DNA from: CALKJU01 sp035326425
Lineage (GTDB): Bacteria; Pseudomonadota; Alphaproteobacteria; Geminicoccales; Geminicoccaceae
Reading direction: 5' to 3'
Assembly (NCBI GenBank): GCA_035326425.1
Contig: DAOLFG010000018.1
Span: 1-64,000, forward strand
DNA length: 64,000 nucleotides
Below are positions 42,933 through 52,236 of the stretch, piece by piece. The notes beneath the pieces are model-generated. The model made no database searches and was not told the DNA's origin. It saw nothing but the letters and a program-made list of their open reading frames with translations. Made by a program: the position numbers and the translations under genes. Position 1 is the first letter of the stretch, and the number at the start of each line of letters is the position of its first letter.

Positions 42933-44567
42933 ATGACCGTCGCGGCCCGAGAGCTCGCCAGCGATTCGCGCACCGTCGCGTTCTGGACGCTGGTCAGCCG
43001 CATCACAGGCTTCGGCCGGGTGGCGACCCTGGCCGCGGTGCTGGGACCGACCTTCTTCGGCAACCTGTTCCAGACCTCGTTGATGATCCCCTACGTCATC
43101 TGCGAGTTGATGGCCGGCTCGCTCATCACGGCGACCCTGGCACCCCATCTGGTGCGCGCCCTCGACGGCGAGGGCAGGACGGCGGCCCAGCGGCTGGCGC
43201 GCGGGTTCGCCGGCACGGTGCTGCCGCTGTTCGCCGCCGTGGCGCTGCTCGGCATGCTGGTCATACCGCAGCTGCTGTCGCTGCTGACCCTGGCGGTCGA
43301 CGAGCCGGCCGTCAGGGCGAAGCAGCAGGCGCTCGGCTGGGCGCTGCTGATGTGCCTGCTGCCGCAGATCGTGCTCTATGGCATCGCCGGCATCGGTATC
43401 GCAGTCCAGCACGCCCATCGCCGCTTCGCCTTCGCGACCGCGGCGCCGGTGATCGAGAACGTCGGCATGATCGCCGTGCTGGCGCTCACCGCCGGTCTCT
43501 ACGGCATCGGCCTCGACGTCGACGCCGTGACGATGCCGCAGGTGCTGCTCCTCGGGCTCGGCTCGACCTTCGCCGTCGGCCTGCACGCCGCGGCGCAGTG
43601 GTGGGGCGCCTTCAGGCTCGGCATCGTGCTGGTGCCGCGCCCCGGCTGGCTCGACCCGGAGGTGCGCCGCATCGTGCGGATCGCCGCCATGTCGAGCGGC
43701 TCGTCGGGCCTGAACAGCATCGGGCTCCTGGCGCTGATGGTGGCGGCCGGCCAGTTTCCCGGCGGTGCGGTCGCCTTCCAGATCGCCAGCAACCTGTTCA
43801 ACCTGCCGATCGCGCTCTGCGCCCGGCCGATCGCCGCCGCCCAACTGCCGCTGCTGTCGCGCTGCTTCGCCCGCTCGGCGCTCGACGAGTTCCAGGCCAC
43901 CTACCGCTACAGCCTGCGGCTGACCCTGTTCATCGCCCTGCCGGCCGCCCTGCTGTTCCTCGGCCTGCCGGAGGTCCTGGCCTCGGCCGTGGCCCTGGGC
44001 GAGATGCGCAGCCCCGGGGCCATCATGCTGGTGGCGGCATCGATCTCGGGGCTGGGCCCGGGCATCGTCACCGAGGCCGCCTTCATCGTCTCGACCTCCG
44101 CCGCCTATGCCCGCCACGACGCCGCCTCGCCCTTGCACGCCATGGCGATCCGGCTGGCGATCGTGCTGGCCGGCGTGGCGCTGCCCCCGAGCGTCGGCCA
44201 TGACGAACTGACGCTCTGGCATCTGGGCCTCGCCGCCTCGCTCGCCAGCGCTACCGCGGCAGGCTACCTGCACTGGCGCCTGAGGCGTGCCCTGCCGCCA
44301 GCCGCCGGCAGCAGCGGATCGTGGCCGGCGGCCGATCTCGGCATCGCCGCGGTCGCGGTGGCGCCGGCGGCGCTCATCGCCACGTGGCTGCCGGCCAGCC
44401 AGGGTGGCATCCTGACGAGCCTGATCGAGGGTGCGCTGCTCGTCGCCCTGGCCGGCGGCATCTACCTGACGCTGCAGCACCTTCGCGGATCGCCGGAGCT
44501 CCACGGCCTGCTCGGCCGAGCGCGCGGCCGTGACCCCGAAGGCGCCGAGTCCGGAACAGCCACATGA
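42933..44567 (+). CDS. MurJ/MviN-type lipid-linked oligosaccharide flippase (Wzx role)
   Basis: This 544-residue polytopic membrane protein of the MOP superfamily has about 13-14 helices. N-terminal motifs are typical of MurJ relatives (FWTLVSRITGFGRVATLAAVLGPTFFGNLF, SLITATLAPHLVRALDGEG). Its location between wzz-like and wzy-like genes indicates export of the repeat unit rather than the essential lipid II function. The chosen ATG (42933) removes an upstream frame that overlaps the previous gene. Its end overlaps the next gene by four bases. Confidence 0.85.
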   Translation: MTVAARELASDSRTVAFWTLVSRITGFGRVATLAAVLGPTFFGNLFQTSLMIPYVICELMAGSLITATLAPHLVRALDGEGRTAAQRLARGFAGTVLPLFAAVALLGMLVIPQLLSLLTLAVDEPAVRAKQQALGWALLMCLLPQIVLYGIAGIGIAVQHAHRRFAFATAAPVIENVGMIAVLALTAGLYGIGLDVDAVTMPQVLLLGLGSTFAVGLHAAAQWWGAFRLGIVLVPRPGWLDPEVRRIVRIAAMSSGSSGLNSIGLLALMVAAGQFPGGAVAFQIASNLFNLPIALCARPIAAAQLPLLSRCFARSALDEFQATYRYSLRLTLFIALPAALLFLGLPEVLASAVALGEMRSPGAIMLVAASISGLGPGIVTEAAFIVSTSAAYARHDAASPLHAMAIRLAIVLAGVALPPSVGHDELTLWHLGLAASLASATAAGYLHWRLRRALPPAAGSSGSWPAADLGIAAVAVAPAALIATWLPASQGGILTSLIEGALLVALAGGIYLTLQHLRGSPELHGLLGRARGRDPEGAESGTAT

Positions 44568-45979
44568 ACGCCGTCACCGTCCCGTCGCCGGTAGCAGCTC
44601 CGCTCGCTCTCGGCCTGGCCCTGCTGGGCGGGCTCGCCGCCGCCGTGGCCGGTCCGGCGGCCGTGGCGCTGGCGCTGGGCGCAGGCCTCGTCCTGACGAT
44701 CGCGGTCCGTCCCATGATCGGGGCCGGACTGTGGCTGGTGCTCGGACCGCTGATCGTCGGCATCGCACGCGGCGACGGCGCCATGGTGCTGCGGCCGAAC
44801 GAGGCGCTGCTGCTGGCGGTGATGGCGGGCGTCGCGCTGCGCATCGCCTGGCTCGCCTGGAACGGCGATCGCTGGCTGCCGCAGCTCGGGCGGATCGACC
44901 TCGCCGTGGCGGCGCTGGCCGCCGCCGGCTGCCTGGTCCCCCTGGCGGTCCGCTACGGTCGCGGCCTCGAGCTATCGGCCGACGACGTGTTCTACGCCCT
45001 GGTGTTCGTGAAGTACTTCCTCGTCTACGCGCTGTTCCGCCTGGCCGTCCGGCGGCCGGAGGAGGTGGCCACATGCCTCCGGCTGGCGCTCGCCTCCGCC
45101 GTCGTCGTCGGTATCGTGGCGGTCCTGCAGGTCAAGGGCCTGGCCGGCGTGCCGGCCCTGCTCGACCGCTACTACGACGCGCCGTTCACCGCCCCCGTGG
45201 GCCCGATCACCGAGCGCGGCACCTCGACGATCGCCTCGCCCTTCGGGGTCGCCGACGTGATGTGCCTGTGCCTCGCCATCACCATCGCCTGGCTGCTGCG
45301 CGGCGGTGCCGCGAGGCTGCCGCTGTTCCTGGCAGCCGGCGTGTTCGTCGCCGGCTGCCTCGCCGCCGGCAGCTTCTCCGGCTTCATCGGCGCCGCGATC
45401 GTCGCCCTTTCGGTCGGCTTCGTCTGCGGCCGGCTGCTGAAGCTGACGGTGGCGATGGTGCCGGCAGCCCTGGTCGCCACCGCCGTCTTCTGGCCCACGG
45501 TCGCCAACCGGCTCGAGGGCTTCGACAGCCGCATGGGCCTGCCCAAGAGCTGGCTCGGCCGGATCGCCAACCTCGAGCGGTTCGTCTGGCCCGAGCTGTC
45601 GTCGGGGCTCAACTGGCTGTGGGGCGTTCGGCCTTCGGCCCGCATCCCGGCACCCGAAGCCTGGCGCGACTGGGTCTACATCGAGAGCGGCCATGCCTGG
45701 CTGCTCTGGGCAGGCGGCGTGCCGCTGCTGGCGGCCTTCCTGGTGCTGAGCTGGGTGGTCTGCCGCGACACCCTCGCGATCGCCCGCCACGACGACGGCC
45801 CCGTCGCCATCGCGGCGACCGCGGCCTTCGCCGGCATGACCATGATCTTCACGCTGATGCTGCTCGACCCGCACCTCACCGTACGGGGCTGTGCCGACCT
45901 GTTCTTTCCACTGCTGGCGCTGGCGGTGGTGGGCCAGGATCGGGTGATCGGATCGAGATCCAGGCCCGCCGCCGGATGA
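44564..45979 (+). CDS. O-antigen ligase/Wzy-like polymerase
   Basis: This 471-residue integral membrane protein has about ten to twelve helices and a long periplasmic loop (about 200-225, VPALLDRYYDAPFTAPVGPITERGT). It also carries the Wzy_C-like GFDSRMGLPKSWLGRI...W and YIESGHAWLLWAGG segments that hold conserved Arg and His residues. It polymerises the exported repeat units. It is flanked by ATGA overlaps on both sides, so it is firmly within the operon. Confidence 0.82.
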   Translation: MNAVTVPSPVAAPLALGLALLGGLAAAVAGPAAVALALGAGLVLTIAVRPMIGAGLWLVLGPLIVGIARGDGAMVLRPNEALLLAVMAGVALRIAWLAWNGDRWLPQLGRIDLAVAALAAAGCLVPLAVRYGRGLELSADDVFYALVFVKYFLVYALFRLAVRRPEEVATCLRLALASAVVVGIVAVLQVKGLAGVPALLDRYYDAPFTAPVGPITERGTSTIASPFGVADVMCLCLAITIAWLLRGGAARLPLFLAAGVFVAGCLAAGSFSGFIGAAIVALSVGFVCGRLLKLTVAMVPAALVATAVFWPTVANRLEGFDSRMGLPKSWLGRIANLERFVWPELSSGLNWLWGVRPSARIPAPEAWRDWVYIESGHAWLLWAGGVPLLAAFLVLSWVVCRDTLAIARHDDGPVAIAATAAFAGMTMIFTLMLLDPHLTVRGCADLFFPLLALAVVGQDRVIGSRSRPAAG

Positions 45980-48849
45980 GCATCATGCCCAGGCCGAACA
46001 CGCTGAATGCCGCACTGGTCGCCGTGCTGCTGTGCTGCGGCGGGCTCGCTTCGTGCGACTACCAATCGGCGCAGCGGGCGTTGGAGGCCGGCGACCGCGA
46101 GACGGCGGTGGCCACCTGGCAGAACCTCGCCCGCTTCGGCGACCTGGACGCCACCCTGGCCCTGGCGCGCCTGAGCCTCGATCCGAACGCCACGCAGGAG
46201 CAGCGCGACGAGGCCCTGGCGCAGACGCGCTACGTGGCCCGGGTGGGCGAGCCCTGGCAGCGGTCCTGGGCACTCGACCTGCTGGGCGAGTTCGAGCTGC
46301 GGGCGGGCAATGTCGATGCCGCTGCCGGCCACTTCGGCGAGGCCGTGGCACTCGACAATCCCTGGTCGAAGCTCCGCCTCGGCCAACTCTATCGCGACGG
46401 CCGCGCCGTTCCGGCCGATCGCGGTCGCGCCCTCCAGCTGCTGCGCGAATCCGCGGCGGCCGGAGTGGCCGAGGCCAGCCTGACGCTGGGCGAGATCCTT
46501 GCCGAGGGCGGGCTGGTGCCACGCGATCCCGCCGAGGCGGCGCGCTGGTACCATCTGGCCGCCGAAGCCGGCAACACGCAGGCCATGCTCCGCCTCGCCG
46601 AGGCCTATCGCAGCGGCTCGCTCGGCGAGACCGACCCGGACAGGGCCGAGCAGCTCTATCGCAGGGCGGCCGCCGCCGGCGCTTCCGACGCCGAGGTGGC
46701 ATTGGGCGACACCCTGGCGGGCGGCAGCGCCGACGAGCGGGCCGCCGCGGTCGGCCACTACGAGCGGGCGGCCGCCGCCGGCAATGGCTGGGGTGCCATG
46801 CGGATGGGCGACGTCTACCGCAAGGGCGAGCTGGCACCGGTCGATCCTGCGCGCGCCGCCGAATGGTACGGGCGGGCCGCAGCGGCCGGAATCATCCAGG
46901 CCTATACGGCGATCGGCGACCTGCAGGCGACCAGCGACAAGGTGGCGGCCGTCGCCAGCTACCGGCGGGCGGCCGCCGGCGGTGACGGCTGGGCCATGGT
47001 CCGGCTGGCCGACGCCTATCGCAAGGGAGAAGGCGTCGGGGCCGACCCGGTCGAGGCCGCCGAGCTCTATCGGCGCGCCGCCGCCGCCGGAATCGCCGGC
47101 GCCCGGCGGGGCCTCGCCGACCTCTATGTCGCCGGCAAGGGCGTGAAGCGCGATCCGGCGCAGGCGGCGCAGCTCTATCGGGAGGCGGCGCAGGACGGCG
47201 ATGCCGATTCCAGCATGGCGCTGGCCGGGCTCTATCTGACGGGTGACGGCGTTCCGCGGAATGCCGGGGAGGCGGGCCGATGGTATCTCGCGGCAGCCGA
47301 CCAGGGTGATCCCTGGGCCAGCTACAAGCTCGCCGGAATGCTCGCGCAGGGCCGTGGCGTGGCGGCCGATCCGGCCCGCGCCGTGCAGCTCTATCGTCGC
47401 GCCATCGCCGCCGGCGTCACGCCGGCGCTGCGCGATCTCGGCGACCTCTACGCGCAGGGTAGGGGCGTGGCGCGGGATCCGGCCGAGGCCCGCGAGCTGT
47501 ACCGGCAGGGCGCGGCCGCCGGCGACGGCTGGGCATGGTTCGGCCTGGCGCAGCTCGAACTCCAGGCCGGCGAGGTCGCCGACGCTGCCAAGTCCTACCG
47601 GCAGGCGGCCGAGGCCGGCATCGCGCCGGCCGCGACGGCGCTGGGCGACGGCTATGGCCGCGGCGAACTCGGCCTGGCGCGCGATCCGGTCGAGGCGGTG
47701 CGTTGGTACCGCCGTGCCGCCGAAGCCGGCGACGCCTGGGCGAAGGTCCGCCTGGCCGATGCCTACCGCAAGGGCGAAGGCATCACGGCCGATCCCGCGC
47801 AGGCACGGTCGCTCTACGAGCAGGCGGCGGCAGCGGGCATCGCCGCGGCCGAGACAGCGCTGGGCGATCTCTTGGCCGCCGGGGACGGCGTTCCGGCCGA
47901 CCCGGCCAAGGCAGTCTCTCACTATCGCCGTGCTGCCGACGGCGGCGACGCCTGGGCGACCGTGCGCCTGGCCGAGGCCTATCGCAAGGGCGAGGGCGTT
48001 CCGGCCGATCCTGCGCGGGCGCGGACGCTCTACGAGCAGGCGGCGGCAGCCGGGATCGCTGCTGCCGAGACGGCCCTGGGCGATCTCTACGCCACCGGCC
48101 AGGGCGTGCCGATGGATCCGGCGAAGGCGGTGTTCCACTACCAGCGCGCCGCTGGCGGCGGCGACAGCTGGGCCTCCTTGCGTCTGGCCGGCGCTTATGG
48201 ATCCCGGGGCCTCGTGTCACCCGACCCGGAGCGGGCGACCGAGTATGCGCTACAGGCGGCGAGGGCCGGCAATTCGACGGCGCAGAGGGATGTGGGCGAC
48301 CGTTTCGCCCGCGGCGATGGCGTGCCGCGGGATCCCGAGGCGGCCCGGCGCTGGTACGATGCCGCGCTCGCCGGTGATCCGGGCCTGGTGATCGAGATCG
48401 CCAGGACCTATCTCGCCGCCGCCGGTGGCTCGGTCGGACCTCCGGAACGCGGCATCGAGCTGCTGCGCAATGCGGCGCTCGCCGGCAACGCCGCGGCGGC
48501 CGTGGAACTGGCCGACGTCTATGCCAGGGGTGGTGTCGTCATACCGGACCAGACCGAGGCGGTACGCTGGTACCGGTACGCCGCGGATCTCGGCGAGCCT
48601 CGGGCGCGCCTGGCCCTCGGCCATCTCTATCTCGCCGGCGACGGCGTGCCGCGCGACAAGGCTCGTGCCGTCGCGCTCTATCGCGAGGCGGCCCGAGGCG
48701 GCGTGGCGCAGGCCATGACGGCGCTGGGCGACCTCTACGCCATCGGCGACGGTGTTCCCCAGGATGCCGACCTCGCTGCCCGTTGGTACGCAGCAGCGGC
48801 CGAGCCGGCCTCAAATAATCGTGTAGTGGTGGACGATAGCCGCCCGTAA
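45976..48849 (+). CDS. Very long Sel1-repeat lipoprotein
   Basis: This 957-residue protein has a lipoprotein signal peptide with the lipobox LASC (Cys27) and then roughly 24 Sel1-like repeats of about 36 residues (A-x-x-G-x-G-V-x-x-D-x-x-x-A-x-x-x-Y-x-x-A-A pattern). Such solenoids are protein-protein scaffolds; AlgK, an outer-membrane lipoprotein of alginate export, has the same fold. It is coupled to the polymerase by a four-base overlap. It probably organises the secretion complex in the periplasm. Two-repeat units in the middle are nearly identical, pointing to recent internal duplication. Confidence 0.85.
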   Translation: MSIMPRPNTLNAALVAVLLCCGGLASCDYQSAQRALEAGDRETAVATWQNLARFGDLDATLALARLSLDPNATQEQRDEALAQTRYVARVGEPWQRSWALDLLGEFELRAGNVDAAAGHFGEAVALDNPWSKLRLGQLYRDGRAVPADRGRALQLLRESAAAGVAEASLTLGEILAEGGLVPRDPAEAARWYHLAAEAGNTQAMLRLAEAYRSGSLGETDPDRAEQLYRRAAAAGASDAEVALGDTLAGGSADERAAAVGHYERAAAAGNGWGAMRMGDVYRKGELAPVDPARAAEWYGRAAAAGIIQAYTAIGDLQATSDKVAAVASYRRAAAGGDGWAMVRLADAYRKGEGVGADPVEAAELYRRAAAAGIAGARRGLADLYVAGKGVKRDPAQAAQLYREAAQDGDADSSMALAGLYLTGDGVPRNAGEAGRWYLAAADQGDPWASYKLAGMLAQGRGVAADPARAVQLYRRAIAAGVTPALRDLGDLYAQGRGVARDPAEARELYRQGAAAGDGWAWFGLAQLELQAGEVADAAKSYRQAAEAGIAPAATALGDGYGRGELGLARDPVEAVRWYRRAAEAGDAWAKVRLADAYRKGEGITADPAQARSLYEQAAAAGIAAAETALGDLLAAGDGVPADPAKAVSHYRRAADGGDAWATVRLAEAYRKGEGVPADPARARTLYEQAAAAGIAAAETALGDLYATGQGVPMDPAKAVFHYQRAAGGGDSWASLRLAGAYGSRGLVSPDPERATEYALQAARAGNSTAQRDVGDRFARGDGVPRDPEAARRWYDAALAGDPGLVIEIARTYLAAAGGSVGPPERGIELLRNAALAGNAAAAVELADVYARGGVVIPDQTEAVRWYRYAADLGEPRARLALGHLYLAGDGVPRDKARAVALYREAARGGVAQAMTALGDLYAIGDGVPQDADLAARWYAAAAEPASNNRVVVDDSRP
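47740..48171 (+). repeat. Tandem 216-bp internal duplication in the Sel1 gene
   Basis: The segment beginning with the codons for GDAWAKVRLADAYRKGEG is repeated 216 bp later as GDAWATVRLAEAYRKGEG. The 18-residue stretch YEQAAAAGIAAAETALGD occurs identically at both, from about 47815 and 48031, with mostly synonymous base changes. Each unit is two Sel1 repeats (72 residues). Confidence 0.75.
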
Positions 48850-48907
48850 TACGTCCTGGTGGGTTGAACTTCCCAATTGAACACGCCAGCGGGCTTGCGC
48901 GTAACTC

Positions 48908-51058
48908 GTGAACGCGGAATCTTCTCGGGCTTGCACGTTGGAGATGTGCGGCAATGAGATCGGGTCGATTCCGGGCATGAGCGACCGGCCGTTCGTCCTG
49001 CTCGTCGAAGGATGCGGACGCATCCGGGCTGCGACCTCGCCGGACGCCATCCGGCGGGCCCTGGTCGATGCCGCCACGGCCCTGCTCGCGACCGACGGCG
49101 TGGTGGCCCTCACCGACAATGCCGGCCGCGGCCTGCTGCCCGGGCCGCCGGTGAGGACACCGGTGCTCGTGCAGTCGATCGAGGATGGGCAAGGTCGAAT
49201 CTGGGGCGAGCTGAGGCTGGACCCCGCCGTGGCGCCGGTGCTCGACGAGGATCTCGGCGCGGCGCTGCGGCAGCTCTGCGCGACGGCGGCCTGCGCGCTC
49301 GAGCGCTGCGAGCTGCGCCAGGCGCATGCCGAGCTGCACACGGTGATGCAGACGGTCCCCGCCGTGATCTGGCTGGCGCACGATTCCGACGCCTCGCGGA
49401 TCACCGGCAGCCGCTTCGCGGCCGACCTGCTGCGTCTCGCCCCCGCCGACAACCAGTCGCTGACGGCGCCACCCGGCGAGCGACCGGGCCACTATCGCAT
49501 CATGCGCAACGACGAGGAGGTGCCGACCTCCGAGCTGCCGTTGCAGCGCGCCGCCCGAGGCGAGCCGGTGCGCAACGAGGAGCTGCGTGTCGTCTTCGAC
49601 GATGGCAGCTATTTCGACGAGCTGGTCAGTGCGGCACCGATCCTGGATGCCGCCGGCCGACCATCGGGCGCCGTCGGCACCTCGGTCATCATCACCGAGC
49701 AGAAGCAGGCCGAGGCCCGGGCCTATCGGCTGGCGCATCAGGATCCGCTGACCGGACTGCCCAATCGGCTGCTGTTTCGCCGCATGCTGGCCAAGCAGCG
49801 CGAGCATGTCGCCCGCAAGGGCGGCTACTTGGCGGTGATGCTGCTCGACCTCGATCATTTCAAGACGGTCAACGACACGCTCGGCCATCTGGCCGGAGAC
49901 GAGATGCTGATCGAGGTGGCGCGGCGGCTGCAGCAAGCCGTGCGCCGCAGCGACCACGTGGCTCGGCTCGGGGGCGACGAGTTCGCGGTGCTGAGCAGTA
50001 CCACCTATCGGCCCGAGGACTTCAAGCTGCTGGCCCAGCGGCTGGTCCAGACCATGGCCGAGCCCTGCCGGGCCGGCGGCACCGAGATCCAGCCCGGCGT
50101 CTCGATCGGCATCACGGTCTTTCCCGACGATGCCTCCGACCCCGACGGACTGCTGGAGAACGCCGACTTCGCGCTCTATGCGGCCAAAGAGGACGGCCGC
50201 GGCCGCTGGCGGATGTTCGACCCCTCGCTGCAGCAGCAGGCCCGCGCCTATCGCGAGCTCGGCCATGATCTGCGCCGCGCCATCGAGCGGCGCGAGTTCG
50301 AGCTGCACTACCAGCCGATCGTCGACATCGAGACCCTGCGAGCCGTCGAGATAGAGGCGCTGCTGCGCTGGAACGATCCGGTGCGAGGGCTGCTGAGTCC
50401 GGCCGATTTCCTGCCCTATCTCGAGCGGAGCCGGCTGTTGTCGGCGGTCACCGACTGGGTCGTCGAGGCCGGGCTCGAGCAATCGGTGCGTTGGGGACAC
50501 CGGGTGCCGTTGGCCGTCAACCTGCCGGCCGTCGTGCTGGAGAGCGACCGCGCCATCGAGCGGTTGACGGCGATGCTGTCCCAGGCTGCGCTGCCGCGCG
50601 GGGGCCTGACGGTGGAGATCCCGGAGTCGGCATTGACGGGTGCCCAGGCCGTTGCGTCGCTCGAAGCGCTGCGCCGACTGGGCGTACGCGTCGCCATCGA
50701 CGATTTCGGCTCGGGCTATTCCTCGATCGGCCGCCTGTGCTCGCTGCCGATCGACCAGATCAAGCTCGGCCGCGGGTTCCTCGCCGATGCATCGGCGGGT
50801 TCTCGCGGTCGCGCCATCCTGCAGGCCATGGTCGCCCTGGCCGGGGCACTGGAGGTCACGGTGGTGGTGGAAGGCGTCGAGCGCCGTGAACAGCTGGCCC
50901 TTCTGCGCGACGTGGGCTGCGGCCGCGCCCAGGGCTTCCTTTTCGCCCGGCCGATGCCGATCGACAGGATCATCGAATGGCTGGGCGGCTGGGCCGGCAG
51001 CTTGGCCGGGACCGATGGCACCATGGTGGCGCCGCTGCTGGCGAGGGTCGGAACCTGA
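48908..51058 (+). CDS. Diguanylate cyclase/phosphodiesterase (GGDEF-EAL) with PAS-like sensor
   Basis: This up-to-716-residue c-di-GMP enzyme has no signal peptide or membrane segment. A GAF-like region (about 25-140) and a PAS domain (about 141-268) precede GGDEF (about 270-440) and EAL (about 455-710). The cyclase motif GGDEF (355-359) and the inhibitory RxxD (Arg346-Asp349) are intact. EAL residues Glu483, Asn538, Glu570, Glu573, Asp598-Asp599, Lys619, Glu655 and Gln675 are present, but the Asp of the K-x-D motif is Gly621. The start is uncertain: GTG 48908, ATG 48944 and ATG 48977 all lack a good ribosome-binding site. It may regulate the adjacent polysaccharide cluster. Confidence 0.88.
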   Translation: MNAESSRACTLEMCGNEIGSIPGMSDRPFVLLVEGCGRIRAATSPDAIRRALVDAATALLATDGVVALTDNAGRGLLPGPPVRTPVLVQSIEDGQGRIWGELRLDPAVAPVLDEDLGAALRQLCATAACALERCELRQAHAELHTVMQTVPAVIWLAHDSDASRITGSRFAADLLRLAPADNQSLTAPPGERPGHYRIMRNDEEVPTSELPLQRAARGEPVRNEELRVVFDDGSYFDELVSAAPILDAAGRPSGAVGTSVIITEQKQAEARAYRLAHQDPLTGLPNRLLFRRMLAKQREHVARKGGYLAVMLLDLDHFKTVNDTLGHLAGDEMLIEVARRLQQAVRRSDHVARLGGDEFAVLSSTTYRPEDFKLLAQRLVQTMAEPCRAGGTEIQPGVSIGITVFPDDASDPDGLLENADFALYAAKEDGRGRWRMFDPSLQQQARAYRELGHDLRRAIERREFELHYQPIVDIETLRAVEIEALLRWNDPVRGLLSPADFLPYLERSRLLSAVTDWVVEAGLEQSVRWGHRVPLAVNLPAVVLESDRAIERLTAMLSQAALPRGGLTVEIPESALTGAQAVASLEALRRLGVRVAIDDFGSGYSSIGRLCSLPIDQIKLGRGFLADASAGSRGRAILQAMVALAGALEVTVVVEGVERREQLALLRDVGCGRAQGFLFARPMPIDRIIEWLGGWAGSLAGTDGTMVAPLLARVGT

Positions 51059-51079
51059 CGCCGGCGCGGCGGCGTCAGG
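51054..51079. terminator. Bidirectional hairpin between convergent genes
   Basis: CCTGACGCCG (51054-51063) and CGGCGTCAGG (51070-51079) form a 10-bp GC-rich stem with a six-base loop. It spans the stop codons of both the GGDEF-EAL gene and the convergent DMT permease. T-tracts are absent. Confidence 0.65.
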
Positions 51080-51971
51080 GGGCGGCGCGCCTCACCCGCT
51101 CGCGGTGCATGATGTAGAGACTGCTCGTCATCACGATCGCCGCGCCCAGCAGCAGGTTGAACCTGAGGCTGTCGCCGAAGATCACCACGCCATAGAGCAG
51201 TGCCCATACCATCATCGTGTACTGCATCGGCGCCACGCTCACCGCCGGCGCCCGCCGGAAAGCCTGCAGCATCACGAACTGCGCGATGCCCATCATCAGG
51301 CCGGAGGCCGCGAACAGCGCCACGTGCCACGGCTCGGGCGTACGGAACGATAGGATCGCTCCGGGCAGGCTGACCACGAACAGCCCCACCACCACCGAGG
51401 TGACGAGGGCGGTCGAGTGCTCGGTACCGGCGATCTTGCGCAGGATCAGGGTGATGACGGCGCCGTTGAACATCGCCGCCGCGGCGGCCAGATGGCCCAG
51501 CGAAAGCTCGGTCGATCCGGGCTTTACCATCACCATGATGCCCACAAAACCCACCAGCACCGCCGACCACCGATAGATGCCGACCTGCTCGCCCAACACC
51601 GGGATGGACAGGATGGTGACGACGATCGGAACGCCGAAGGCAATGGCGTAGACGTCGGCGAGCGGCAGGGTCGAGAAGGCGTAGTAGCCGAAGATCGTGC
51701 CCATGCCGGAGAGAAAGCCGCGCAGCGCCACCAGCTTGGGATGGACCGGCCACATTCCCGCCAGGCCGCCTTCCCGCACCACCATGACCAGCAGCGGGAT
51801 GCAGGCGAAGGTCACCTGCATCGGAATGATCTGGAAGATCGAGTAGCTCTCGGTGAGTGTCTTGATGATGGCGTCGCTGCTGGCGAACAGGAAGAAGCCG
51901 AACGCGGCCAGCAGCACGCCGTGCAGCGGATTGGCGTCGCTGGCGGCCGGTGCGGTGTCGATGCTGCTCAT
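51075..51971 (-). CDS. DMT-family (EamA) permease
   Basis: This 298-residue inner-membrane transporter has ten predicted helices arranged as two EamA repeats. The first begins near LLAAFGFFLFASSDAIIKTLT, the second near LSLGHLAAAAAMFNGAVITLILRKIA. Families of this type export or import small metabolites, often amino acids or amines. It is the last gene of a minus-strand run that begins with the amine-metabolism cluster, so it could be its exporter, but a 265-bp gap separates it from the metallophosphatase. The upstream open frame is not coding. Confidence 0.85.
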   Translation of the reverse strand: MSSIDTAPAASDANPLHGVLLAAFGFFLFASSDAIIKTLTESYSIFQIIPMQVTFACIPLLVMVVREGGLAGMWPVHPKLVALRGFLSGMGTIFGYYAFSTLPLADVYAIAFGVPIVVTILSIPVLGEQVGIYRWSAVLVGFVGIMVMVKPGSTELSLGHLAAAAAMFNGAVITLILRKIAGTEHSTALVTSVVVGLFVVSLPGAILSFRTPEPWHVALFAASGLMMGIAQFVMLQAFRRAPAVSVAPMQYTMMVWALLYGVVIFGDSLRFNLLLGAAIVMTSSLYIMHRERVRRAAP

Positions 51972-51987
51972 CGACGCCCCGCCGCCG

Positions 51988-52215
51988 TCACCTGTGCCTG
52001 AGCGTGCCTCCGTCCGGGCGGTCGACCGGCAGAGGGGCGGCCGGATCCTCGTCCAGGCCGATGCCGTGACCGGGGTACCGGCAACCGTCGCGCAGCGGGA
52101 AGTCGCACCGGAACACATCCAGCCTAGCCTGGGTGCAGGCGGAATACTCCCGAATCCCGGCATTTTGCACGCACAAGTCGGGGGTCGCACCAGCGGGCCG
52201 GCGGACGGGTGACAT
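51988..52215 (-). pseudogene. Short open frame resembling an enolase-superfamily C-terminus (possible remnant)
   Basis: A 75-codon frame occupies the 265-bp spacer between the DMT and phosphatase genes. Its middle, LRDGCRYPGHGIGLDEDPA, recalls the C-terminal tail of mandelate-racemase-subgroup proteins (a P-G-x-G-I/L-x-x-D-E pattern). If so, it is the decayed end of a lost gene. The resemblance is weak, and chance coding in GC-rich DNA is a real alternative. Confidence 0.25.
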
Positions 52216-52236
52216 ATCGGCCGCACCGCGCGGCGT

